Part shown: positions 1 through 5,634 of the stretch, piece after piece
Position numbering within the stretch: the stretch's first letter is position 1
Layout: every line of letters starts with the position of its first letter
Source of the DNA: JBGPOS01 sp041488155
GTDB taxonomy: Bacteria; Chloroflexota; Dehalococcoidia; Tepidiformales; Tepidiformaceae
Direction: 5' to 3'
Assembly (NCBI GenBank): GCA_041488155.1
Contig: JBGPOS010000094.1
Coordinates: 1 to 10,165, forward strand
Length of the DNA: 10,165 nt
Notes under the pieces: model-generated
Database searches by the model: none
Told to the model about the DNA's origin: nothing
Seen by the model: the letters and a program-made list of their open reading frames with translations, nothing else
Made by a program: the position numbers and the translations under genes

Positions 1-240
1 CGGACCAGCAGAACCGATGACAGCGCCCGGCCGGGGAGGAGTCGGCCCGACGTAGTAGATCACCTGCCCCACCAGGTCGAACGGCAGCTTCTCGCCCCGG
101 CCGGCCATCTCCAGGAGCCGCTTGTGGGCCGCATCGCGCGCGGTATAAAGGACTCCCGTGAAGCGCACGCGGTCTCCGATACTTAGACCGTCGATCGCCT
201 CATCCGCGAGGGGAGTCGTGAGTTCTACGCTGTCGCTCAT
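1..240 (-). CDS. Class I fumarate hydratase, beta (C-terminal) subunit, partial at left edge
   Basis: These are the first 80 codons of the beta subunit of a two-subunit iron-sulfur hydro-lyase (fumarase / L(+)-tartrate dehydratase family). With the alpha subunit it interconverts fumarate and malate in the TCA cycle. Visible family motifs are YTARDAAHKR (residues 32-41), LPFDL (52-56), and YYVGPTPPRPG followed by IGSAGP (62-80), the typical beta-subunit fold start and glycine-rich segment. The ATG at 240 is preceded by AGGAGA with six bases of spacing, and it overlaps the stop of the upstream acetyltransferase gene as ATGA, so translation is probably coupled. The gene continues beyond position 1, so its C-terminal half is not visible. 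Whether the substrate is fumarate or tartrate cannot be settled from sequence, but fumarase is the usual assignment. Confidence 0.92.
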   Translation of the reverse strand, partial: MSDSVELTTPLADEAIDGLSIGDRVRFTGVLYTARDAAHKRLLEMAGRGEKLPFDLVGQVIYYVGPTPPRPGAVIGSAGP

Positions 241-782
241 CGACGTTCTCCTGGTGCACTCCGGGGCATAGCTATCTCCTTCTCCATCGTGTGGAGCTGG
301 TGCGGGATCGTGATCGCCCAGTGGCCAATGGGCAGGTCCTCGAAACCGACTGACCGGTACCCGAGCGTCTCGTAGTACTCGACGTTGCCCATCTCGCGCA
401 GGGTGGTGAGAGTCACCTTTGCGAACCCCCGCCTCGCAGCCTCCACTTCGGCCCGCGCCACCATCAAGCGGCCGATCCCCTGCCGCATGCGCGCGGGAAC
501 GACCGCCGCCAGCCCGAAGTAGAGCGCATCGTCTGGTCCGGCCTCGCCCTCAGCCATGTCCCGCGCCGGCCGCACCATCGCGCAACCCACGATCTCGCCG
601 CCGCACTCAGCGAGGATCATCTCAGCTGTCTCGCCGATTTCTTCCGGCAACCCCTCTGGCGACGTGCGGTCCACAGTCATGAACGGATAGATCGCGAACG
701 CCGCGTTGATGATCCGCGCAGCACGCTCGTGGTCGACCTCGGCCGCCGGGATAAGCCGTAGAGTGACTTGCCGGACCGTCAT
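237..782 (-). CDS. GNAT-family N-acetyltransferase lying between the fumarase subunit genes
   Basis: This is a predicted acetyl-CoA-dependent N-acetyltransferase of about 181 residues with unknown substrate. The acetyl-CoA pyrophosphate-binding motif A is clear: LAAVVPARMRQGIGRLM (Q/RxxGxG/A type), followed by a helix and the motif B segment NVEYYETLGYRSVGF. An earlier beta strand, EIVGCAMVRPA, fits the first half of the fold. The start is uncertain. The ATG at 782 gives a typical GNAT N-terminus (MTVRQVTLRL) 16 bases after the alpha-subunit stop. An ATG at 812 would add ten Arg/Pro-rich residues and overlap alpha by 14 bases. Neither has a good ribosome binding site, so coupling to alpha is likely. 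The stop overlaps the beta-subunit ATG. The position suggests co-expression with fumarase; it may act on a protein or a small molecule, and nothing in the sequence says which. Confidence 0.88.
   Translation of the reverse strand: MTVRQVTLRLIPAAEVDHERAARIINAAFAIYPFMTVDRTSPEGLPEEIGETAEMILAECGGEIVGCAMVRPARDMAEGEAGPDDALYFGLAAVVPARMRQGIGRLMVARAEVEAARRGFAKVTLTTLREMGNVEYYETLGYRSVGFEDLPIGHWAITIPHQLHTMEKEIAMPRSAPGERR
247..252 (-). promoter_or_regulatory. Ribosome binding site of the fumarase beta subunit, inside the GNAT gene
   Basis: AGGAGA on the minus strand lies six bases before the beta ATG and within the last codons of the acetyltransferase. It supports the ATG at 240 and independent or coupled re-initiation at the ATGA overlap. 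Confidence 0.6.
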
Positions 783-798
783 GGGTTCAGGCCGCTGC

Positions 799-1644
799 CT
801 AGAGCGCCGCATCTTTGGTGCGTGCGCTGTGGCACTGGATGTTCACCGCCACCGGCAGCGCTGTGATGTGGGTCGGATAAGTCTCGACGAAAACGTCGAG
901 TGCAGTCGTGGAGCCGCCAACCGCCTGCGGGCCTACCCCAAGAGCATTCACGGCATCCAGCAGCTCGTCTTCCAGCGCGGCGACTTCCGGATCTTCGTGC
1001 CGCGAGCCGATCTTGCGGAAGAGTGAATGCTTGGCGATCGTCATCGCCTTCTCGGCCGTCCCCCCTATCCCGACCCCGATGACAAGCGGCGGACAGGGGT
1101 TGCCCCCCGAGATGTCCACGGTCTCACAGACGAAGTCGACCACCGCCTGCTTCCCCATTCCCGGGAGGAAGTTCTGGTAACGCGACATGTTTTCGCAGCC
1201 TCCACCCTTCGGCATGAAATAAAGGTGCAGGCCCTCTCCGGGGACGATTTCCGTGTGGATGACCCCAGGGGTGTTGTCGCCGGTGTTGGTCCTGGCGCTG
1301 AACGGGTGGGCGGCGATCGACTTGCGCAGATAGCCCTCGCCGTAGCCTTTGCGGATGCCTTCATTGATGGCGTCGAGAAGGTAGCCCCCCGTGATGTGGA
1401 CGTCCTGTCCGATCTCGACGTGGACCACTGCCGTCCCGGTGTCCTGGCAGAGCGGCAACATACGCGTCCGCGCGACTTCGGCGTTTTCGAGGATCTCGTC
1501 GATGATCTGCACCCCGAGTGGTGAGCGTTCGGTCCCTCGGGCTGCCCGGATGGCGCCCTCCACGTCCTCCGGGAGGAAATGAGCTGCCTCCACTGCCAGT
1601 CTCGCGACGGTCTCGCTGATTCGCGAAGCCTCGATCTCTCTCAT
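799..1644 (-). CDS. Class I fumarate hydratase, alpha (N-terminal) subunit
   Basis: A 281-residue catalytic subunit of the iron-sulfur fumarase family, which adds water to fumarate to give malate. The three cysteines that hold the [4Fe-4S] cluster in this family are present: Cys66 in LPLCQDTGTA, Cys150 in PKGGGCENMS and Cys184 in GGNPCPPLVIG. Other signatures are NTGDNTPGVIHTEIV (120-134), GIGGTAEKAMTIAK (192-205) and the near-terminal CHSART (271-276). The length is normal for a split alpha subunit. The ATG at 1644 is preceded by AGGGGAGGTG with a good spacing, so the start is secure. It is the first gene of a three-gene unit (alpha, GNAT, beta) and is divergent from the DUF4097 gene, so the operon promoter should lie in the 140 bp upstream. 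No tartrate-specific features were recognised. Confidence 0.95.
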   Translation of the reverse strand: MREIEASRISETVARLAVEAAHFLPEDVEGAIRAARGTERSPLGVQIIDEILENAEVARTRMLPLCQDTGTAVVHVEIGQDVHITGGYLLDAINEGIRKGYGEGYLRKSIAAHPFSARTNTGDNTPGVIHTEIVPGEGLHLYFMPKGGGCENMSRYQNFLPGMGKQAVVDFVCETVDISGGNPCPPLVIGVGIGGTAEKAMTIAKHSLFRKIGSRHEDPEVAALEDELLDAVNALGVGPQAVGGSTTALDVFVETYPTHITALPVAVNIQCHSARTKDAAL

Positions 1645-1646
1645 CG

Positions 1647-1656
1647 CACCTCCCCT
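1647..1656 (-). promoter_or_regulatory. Strong ribosome binding site of the fumarase alpha subunit
   Basis: AGGGGAGGTG on the minus strand ends two bases before the ATG at 1644 with its AGGAG-like core at usual distance. It fixes the start and argues against an upward extension into the divergent spacer. Confidence 0.6.
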
Positions 1657-1747
1657 GGGCGCCGTTGTCCCGCTCGCCTCGTTTAGAGCAAGAGCGTACC
1701 GCGACCTCCGCCCGCACGCACTTGGGAGTATCGCTCCGGGCGCTGGC

Positions 1748-1756
1748 TGCTATCAT
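1748..1756 (+). promoter_or_regulatory. Candidate extended -10 promoter element for the DUF4097-cyclase pair
   Basis: TGCTATCAT matches an extended -10 (TGnTATAAT) at seven of the eight defined positions. No convincing -35 hexamer sits 17 bases upstream, which is usual for extended -10 promoters. Transcription would begin near 1763, just ahead of the GTG start at 1785. This is a motif match only. Confidence 0.3.
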
Positions 1757-1784
1757 CGACAGCGATCTTTGGGGTCAGGACGAA

Positions 1785-2501
1785 GTGCCGAAACACACCG
1801 TCAGCGTCCCAGTTCAAGGGCAACCCCGGCTCTTCCTGAGCACTCGCTCGGGCAAAGTCACCGTAGTTGCGGAATCCCGCGACGATTTCCTCATCGAGAC
1901 CAACAAAGGGCAGGCCACCATCGAGCAAGACGCTTCCGGGCGTCTGTCCGTCACGGCTGGTGCCTCAACGGTGGACATCGACGCGCGCTGCCCCGCCGGG
2001 ACCGACGTCATCGCCGGCACCAACTCCGGCCGCGTCGAGTTGGTCGGCGACTTCGGCGGCGTTCGTATTTCCACCGGGAGCGGCGGAATCGCCATCGACC
2101 GCGCGAAGTCCGTCGATGCCCGCACGACTTCAGGGTCCATCGTAGTCCGGGACTGCGGCGGTCGGTGTCGAATGAAGACTGTGAGCGGACGCGCCGAGGT
2201 GGCTAGCGCCGATCGGGCCGAGGTAGCGACAACCTCCGGGCGCATCTCCGTTGAGCAGGCTTCCGGCGACGTGCGCGTCCGCTCGACCAGTGGCACTGTC
2301 GACGTTGGCTCAACGGGTTCTGGAGATGTTGAGGTGGACACGATCTCCGGGGCCGTGACGGTCCGCCTGCCTCCAGGCGTCCACCCCGACGCCAGGCTCG
2401 AGACCTTCTCTGGGAAGCCGCGTTGCGAATGTGACGAAGGATCGGACTGTTGCGTCGTGATCCGCACGATGAGCGGCGACATCCGCCTCCTGACCGCTTG
2501 A
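1785..2501 (+). CDS. DUF4097-type beta-strand repeat protein, apparently cytoplasmic
   Basis: A 238-residue protein built of about a dozen short repeats with the pattern SG-x-hydrophobic-x-hydrophobic, for example SGRVEL (81-86), TSGSIVV (115-121), TSGRISV (150-156), TSGTVDV (168-174), ISGAVTV (187-193) and MSGDIRL (229-235). This is the hallmark of the DUF4097 putative adhesin/beta-helix family. No signal peptide or membrane segment is visible, so it is probably cytoplasmic. Seven cysteines are present, four of them in a cluster CECDEGSDCC (214-223). I chose GTG at 1785, which has AGGA four bases upstream and gives a family-like N-terminus. A TTG at 1665 in the same frame would add 40 residues of non-conserved sequence across the likely promoter. 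Its TGA overlaps the cyclase ATG (TGATG). Biochemical function is unknown; a scaffold or sensor for the cyclase is inference. Confidence 0.8.
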   Translation: MPKHTVSVPVQGQPRLFLSTRSGKVTVVAESRDDFLIETNKGQATIEQDASGRLSVTAGASTVDIDARCPAGTDVIAGTNSGRVELVGDFGGVRISTGSGGIAIDRAKSVDARTTSGSIVVRDCGGRCRMKTVSGRAEVASADRAEVATTSGRISVEQASGDVRVRSTSGTVDVGSTGSGDVEVDTISGAVTVRLPPGVHPDARLETFSGKPRCECDEGSDCCVVIRTMSGDIRLLTA

Positions 2502-3034
2502 TGGTAGCGATTGCACCCGCGGCTGAACGAATCGATGGTGCGGTCGTGTTCACCGACATCGTGGGCTTCACCGAGTACACCGCCCTGAGGGGTGACTCCG
2601 AGGCGGTAGCCCTGCTCAGTGTCCAGGAGCGCATCGTGCGCGAGGAACTCCCGGCGGGCGCGCGGATCGTCAAAGAGCTCGGTGATGGTCTCCTCCTCTG
2701 GTTTCCCGACGCCTGCGCGGCCGTCCGCTGCGCCCTCGCCCTTCAGCATCGCTTCGACGTTGAGTCCGGGGAGTCGGGACTCCCGCTCTGGGTCCGAATG
2801 GGCGTCCACTGGGGTCAGCAGACGCGTCGCCGCGACGACATCGTCGGTCACGACGTGAATCTCGCCTCGCGCATCGTTGGCGTTGCCGGCCCCGGCGAAG
2901 TCGTCGTCTCCGGCGCGACCGTCGCTGAGATAGACGCCGCCCTGCCCGGCGTGGCCTTCGACGAACTCGGGCCGGTGTTCATGAAGGGCATCCCCGCGCC
3001 CGTCCATCTGTTCCGCGCTCTGGCCGCTAGCTGA
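2501..3034 (+). CDS. Class III adenylate cyclase, single catalytic domain, soluble
   Basis: A 177-residue nucleotide cyclase, predicted to convert ATP to cAMP and pyrophosphate in the cytoplasm. The full catalytic set is visible: metal-binding Asp19 in VVFTDIVGFT and Asp62 in ELGDGLLLWF; substrate-specifying Lys58 and Asp113 (DIVGHDVN), which favour ATP over GTP; transition-state Asn120 and Arg124 in VNLASRI. The C-terminal LGPVFMKGIPAPVHLF is the usual end of the domain. There is no membrane, HAMP, GAF or other regulatory domain, so control would have to come from a partner, from expression or from dimerisation. The ATG at 2501 overlaps the preceding TGA, so it should be translationally coupled to the DUF4097 protein. 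An in-frame ATG at 2450 would add 17 out-of-character Arg/Pro residues and is less likely. Confidence 0.9.
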   Translation: MVAIAPAAERIDGAVVFTDIVGFTEYTALRGDSEAVALLSVQERIVREELPAGARIVKELGDGLLLWFPDACAAVRCALALQHRFDVESGESGLPLWVRMGVHWGQQTRRRDDIVGHDVNLASRIVGVAGPGEVVVSGATVAEIDAALPGVAFDELGPVFMKGIPAPVHLFRALAAS

Positions 3035-3039
3035 CGCAG

Positions 3040-3396
3040 CTACCCCTCCGCACCGGGCGGCACGAACGGGTTGAACATGTTGTCCACGTGGAGCCACACC
3101 ACCCGGGAGTACGAGAACAGGAGCGGGCTCATCACCAGCAGCTGGACCGCCGTGATCCCCAGGATCAAGCCGGGATTGACCCCAAGAAGCAGCATGGTCA
3201 TCCAAACAGGCATCGACGTGGCAAGCCCAAGGAAGTAGCTCGCGTACATCGCGCCGGTGAAGTAGCCCGCCTCTCGTTCGAAAGTTATGTCGCACTCCGG
3301 GCACCGCGCGTTCATCGCCACGACCCGCCGAAACACCCGGCCCCGGCGGCAGGCCGGACACCGCCGTCGCAGGATCGCCAGCAGGTTCAAACGCAT
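3040..3396 (-). CDS. DUF983 family zinc-ribbon membrane protein
   Basis: A 118-residue protein with a four-cysteine zinc ribbon at the N-terminus (Cys13 and Cys16 in RRCPACRRGR; Cys32 and Cys35 in ARCPECDITFE), then the family motif REAGYFTGAMYASYFLG (41-57) and two hydrophobic segments at about 50-72 and 76-96, followed by RVVWLHVDNMFNP. This order and length match DUF983, a family of small membrane proteins of unknown function often found in Proteobacteria and other phyla. The ATG at 3396 is preceded by GGAGGAG. Only five bases separate its stop from the stop of the convergent cyclase gene. It follows the ChrB-like gene on the same strand after 145 bp, so an operon is possible but not shown. 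Confidence 0.88.
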   Translation of the reverse strand: MRLNLLAILRRRCPACRRGRVFRRVVAMNARCPECDITFEREAGYFTGAMYASYFLGLATSMPVWMTMLLLGVNPGLILGITAVQLLVMSPLLFSYSRVVWLHVDNMFNPFVPPGAEG

Positions 3397-3440
3397 CCAC
3401 TCCTCCGCGAAACCGAGCGTCGCCCACCGATCTCAGACTA

Positions 3441-3500
3441 GTGCTGCGGTCTGCGCTCGTCGACGCCCGTCGCGCGCCGTCGGATCAGGGGCCGCAGCAC
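3441..3500. repeat. 9-bp perfect inverted repeat in the spacer between the ChrB-like and DUF983 genes
   Basis: GTGCTGCGG at 3441-3449 is mirrored by CCGCAGCAC at 3492-3500, with a 42-base GC-rich loop that itself contains the palindrome CGTCGACG. In RNA the stem could be lengthened by G-U and C-G pairs. It lies about 40 bases past the ChrB-like stop, so it may form the 3' end structure of that transcript or a leader structure for DUF983. No T-run follows on the minus strand, so a classical intrinsic terminator is not supported. The remainder of the 145-bp spacer shows no small gene. Confidence 0.4.
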
Positions 3501-3541
3501 GGCCGCATCCCCACAGCAACGCCGTAGAACACGCTTTGCCC

Positions 3542-4069
3542 TTACTCGCCCCGCTCGTAGGCCGTGTCTACGTAGCGCGTCAGCCGTTGACTCGCAGCCG
3601 CGATGGCAGCCTGCGCCTCTTCGAAGGCCGGCGTCTCGAAGTAGTCTCGATCCTTCACTAACCGCAGCTGCCGCCGGACCTTTTCGAGCTCTTCCTCGAG
3701 GCTCTCGACTTCGGCGAAGCGGTAGTCTTCCGATTCCGCCTCCCGGTCGACGTGGTCAATGAAGTGCCGGGCGCTCTTCGCCACCTGCGCGTACTCCTGT
3801 GCCCGTAGACCGGCGAACCTCTCGCGGAGGTGCGCTTCGTCCTCTGCCGAAAGAGCCGTCGCAAGGAGTGTGAGAGCCGAGCCGCCGCCGGCCTTGATCC
3901 GCTCCGACAGTCGCTCGACCGCATCGCGGCAAACCCCCGCGTCGGGCAAAGCGTAGACGCTGCTTCCGAGCGGTGCCGCTCCGAGCTGCTTCAGCGCCCG
4001 CCAGGTCGCCACCCGCAGCGCGCTGGGCTCGCCTGGTACGGCATAGCTGATGAGCAACCACCCGGCCAT
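3542..4069 (-). CDS. ChrB N-terminal-type protein (orphan, no chrA nearby)
   Basis: A 175-residue protein matching the N-terminal domain of ChrB, the family first described as the regulator of chromate-resistance operons. Typical features are the opening WLLISYAVPGEPSALRVATWRALKQLG (begins at residue 4), the SSVYALPD segment (36-43), a middle helix RLSERIKAGGG, and a charged helical C-terminal half with FAEVESLEEELEKVRRQL (118-135), which may be a coiled coil. The C-terminal ChrB domain is absent and no chromate transporter gene is visible, so a role in chromate resistance is not supported here. The start is the ATG at 4069, where homology begins. The frame stays open further upstream but would then overlap the dehydrogenase gene. 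It is divergent from the dehydrogenase-thiolase operon, which makes a regulatory role possible. Confidence in the family is good, in the function low. Confidence 0.8.
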   Translation of the reverse strand: MAGWLLISYAVPGEPSALRVATWRALKQLGAAPLGSSVYALPDAGVCRDAVERLSERIKAGGGSALTLLATALSAEDEAHLRERFAGLRAQEYAQVAKSARHFIDHVDREAESEDYRFAEVESLEEELEKVRRQLRLVKDRDYFETPAFEEAQAAIAAASQRLTRYVDTAYERGE

Positions 4070-4185
4070 GAGCGCCCCGTCCCACTGGAGATGAGGAGAC
4101 CGTAACCGGCGTAAGACGGCTTCCGCAAGACGAACCCTGCGCCCGTCAGCGCTATCTGCGACCGCTGGGATCCATAGAACATACT

Positions 4186-4207
4186 GATAGCTAACACCAA
4201 CGCTATC
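4186..4207. promoter_or_regulatory. Candidate operator: inverted repeat GATAGC-N10-GCTATC in a divergent spacer
   Basis: GATAGC at 4186-4191 faces GCTATC at 4202-4207 with a ten-base gap, so the half-site centres are 16 bp apart. A third copy, GCTATC, lies at 4151-4156. The 214-bp spacer separates the ChrB-like gene (minus) from the dehydrogenase (plus) and is less GC-rich here than the flanking genes. A dimeric regulator acting on one or both genes could bind. Half-sites are short, so chance is possible. No confident -35/-10 pair was found; the rest of the spacer holds the ribosome binding site of the dehydrogenase. Confidence 0.3.
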
Positions 4208-4269
4208 GAGCCGACTGTACAGCCCCGCACAATCTCCGTTATCGTCGACACGTGCGATTCGTTTTTTCC

Positions 4270-4275
4270 GGAGGA
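4270..4275 (+). promoter_or_regulatory. Ribosome binding site that fixes the TTG start of the dehydrogenase
   Basis: GGAGGA lies eight bases before TTG at 4284. No ATG or GTG in frame lies between it and the Rossmann motif, so the TTG is the best-supported start. Confidence 0.7.
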
Positions 4276-4283
4276 ATCGAACC

Positions 4284-5615
4284 TTGACCACCGAAACACC
4301 GCCAGCAGTTCGGCTCCAGCGAGTCGTTGTGCTTGGCGCCAATGGGGCGATGGGCGCCGGCTCCGGCGCGCTATTCGCTTCGGGCGGGTGCGAAGTGACC
4401 CTGGTCGCTCGCGATCTCGCCAAAGCTGAAGCGGCTCTCGGCCAGATCCAGGGCATCGCAAAGTCCGAGCGCGTCGTCGACTCAGTCAAGTGCGCCACCT
4501 ACCACGACGGCCTTGAACGGATCCTTGCCGGCGCAGACCTCGTCTTCGAATGCCTGGCCGAGGACCTTGCCCTCAAGAAAGAGCTCTTCGCTCAGATCGA
4601 CGCCGCCCGCCCCCCCGATGCGATCGTCGCGACCGTCTCGTCTGGCCTGTCCATCCGCGAGATGGCGGCCGGGCTCAGCAAGAGCTTCCAGGCCCACTTC
4701 GCCGGTGTCCACCTCTACAACCCCCCGCATGTAATGACCGGCGTGGAAGTCATCCCCCACCCCGCGATGGACCCCGCCGTCGCCGCCGCGCTCGAAGCTA
4801 TCCTCACCGGACGCTTCGGCCGCCAGGTCATCACCTGTGCCGACACGCCCGCCTTCGCTGGCAACCGCATCGGCTTCAAAGTGCTCAACGAAGTCGCCCA
4901 GCTCGCTGAGAAGCACGGTGTCCAGCTCATGGACACCCTGGTCGGCCCTTACACCGGCCGGGCGATGGCGCCTCTGGCTACGGTCGACCTCGTTGGCTGG
5001 GACGTTCACCAGGCCATCGTCGACAACGTGGCGGCGAACGCGACGGGCGAATCGATGAGTGCCTTCGCCCTCCCCGCGTACATGGCCAGGCTCATTGGTC
5101 GCGGCCACCTCGGCGACAAGACACCCGAGCTTGGTGGCTTCTACCGGAAGGTCACCCAGGACGGAAAGACCCGCACCGAGGTTCTTGATCCGGCCAGCGG
5201 CACGTACGCTCCAATAGATCCTTCGCTCACGGTACCCTTCGTCGAAGAAGTGCGTACGCTCAACCGCAGCGGCCGCTACCGCGAGGGTGTGCAGCGCTTC
5301 ATGGCTGCCCCAGGGCCCCAGGCTGACATCGCCCGCAAGGTCATCCTCGGCTACATCAGCTACGCCCTCAACCGCGTCGGCCCCAACGAAGTCGTCGAAG
5401 ACTACGCTTCCGTGGACCGAATCATGACCTCTGGCTTCAACTGGGCGCCGCCTACCGGCCTTGTCGATCTCATCGGTGCGCAACGCACCGTAGACGCGCT
5501 CAAGAAGTACGATCTGCCCCGGTGCTCGCTGCTCGAAGCCGCCGCCGGGGGCGAAATCCGCACCCCGTTGTTTAACCTGCCGTTCGTCACACCCGGCCGC
5601 TACTTCGCCGGCTAG
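4284..5615 (+). CDS. 3-hydroxyacyl-CoA dehydrogenase, stand-alone, with two C-terminal domains
   Basis: A 443-residue NAD-dependent enzyme predicted to oxidise 3-hydroxyacyl-CoA to 3-ketoacyl-CoA in beta-oxidation or the reverse direction. The N-terminal Rossmann domain starts with RVVVLGANGAMGAG (13-26), followed by VFECLAEDLALKKELF and TVSSGLSI. The catalytic region HLYNPPHVMTGVEVIP holds His143 and Glu155, and the helical domain begins at GNRIGFKVLNEV with Asn194. ELGGFYRK (282-289) and FNWAPPTGLVDLIG (385-398) resemble the first and second 3HCDH C-terminal domains of FadB-type proteins, but no enoyl-CoA hydratase domain is attached. It starts at TTG with a strong ribosome binding site. 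The thiolase follows after 19 bases, so the two form an operon that could carry out the last two steps of acyl-CoA breakdown. The chain length of the substrate is unknown. Confidence 0.93.
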   Translation: MTTETPPAVRLQRVVVLGANGAMGAGSGALFASGGCEVTLVARDLAKAEAALGQIQGIAKSERVVDSVKCATYHDGLERILAGADLVFECLAEDLALKKELFAQIDAARPPDAIVATVSSGLSIREMAAGLSKSFQAHFAGVHLYNPPHVMTGVEVIPHPAMDPAVAAALEAILTGRFGRQVITCADTPAFAGNRIGFKVLNEVAQLAEKHGVQLMDTLVGPYTGRAMAPLATVDLVGWDVHQAIVDNVAANATGESMSAFALPAYMARLIGRGHLGDKTPELGGFYRKVTQDGKTRTEVLDPASGTYAPIDPSLTVPFVEEVRTLNRSGRYREGVQRFMAAPGPQADIARKVILGYISYALNRVGPNEVVEDYASVDRIMTSGFNWAPPTGLVDLIGAQRTVDALKKYDLPRCSLLEAAAGGEIRTPLFNLPFVTPGRYFAG

Positions 5616-5617
5616 TC

Positions 5618-5625
5618 AAGGAGGA
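5618..5625 (+). promoter_or_regulatory. Ribosome binding site of the thiolase gene
   Basis: AAGGAGGA sits directly after the dehydrogenase stop and nine bases before ATG 5635. It rules out the in-frame TTG at 5626, which would leave no spacing. Confidence 0.7.
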
Positions 5626-5634
5626 TTGAAACCC

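Noticed and set aside
2450..2500. Upstream in-frame ATG of the cyclase
   Set aside because: The added 17 residues are Arg/Pro/His-rich and encoded inside the end of the DUF4097 gene; the TGATG overlap start at 2501 begins right before the conserved cyclase domain.
1814..3427. A 537-codon open frame on the minus strand, antisense to the DUF4097, cyclase and DUF983 genes
   Set aside because: It crosses three genes with clear family motifs, shows no recognisable domain and has Arg/Pro/Ser-rich composition typical of an antisense frame in GC-rich DNA.
4240..4267. A T-run (six T) at 4262-4267 preceded by a weak hairpin, as an intrinsic terminator
   Set aside because: The stem (ATCG/CGAT) is only four pairs and the T-run lies directly before the dehydrogenase ribosome binding site, where a terminator would block the gene.
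4070..4498. N-terminal extension of the ChrB-like frame by 143 codons
   Set aside because: Family similarity begins at the methionine at 4069. The extension covers the spacer with the inverted repeat and overlaps the start of the dehydrogenase gene.
4482..5483. A 333-codon minus-strand open frame inside the hydroxyacyl-CoA dehydrogenase gene
   Set aside because: The plus-strand gene has a complete Rossmann and catalytic motif set; the antisense product is Gly/Val/Asp-rich without motifs.
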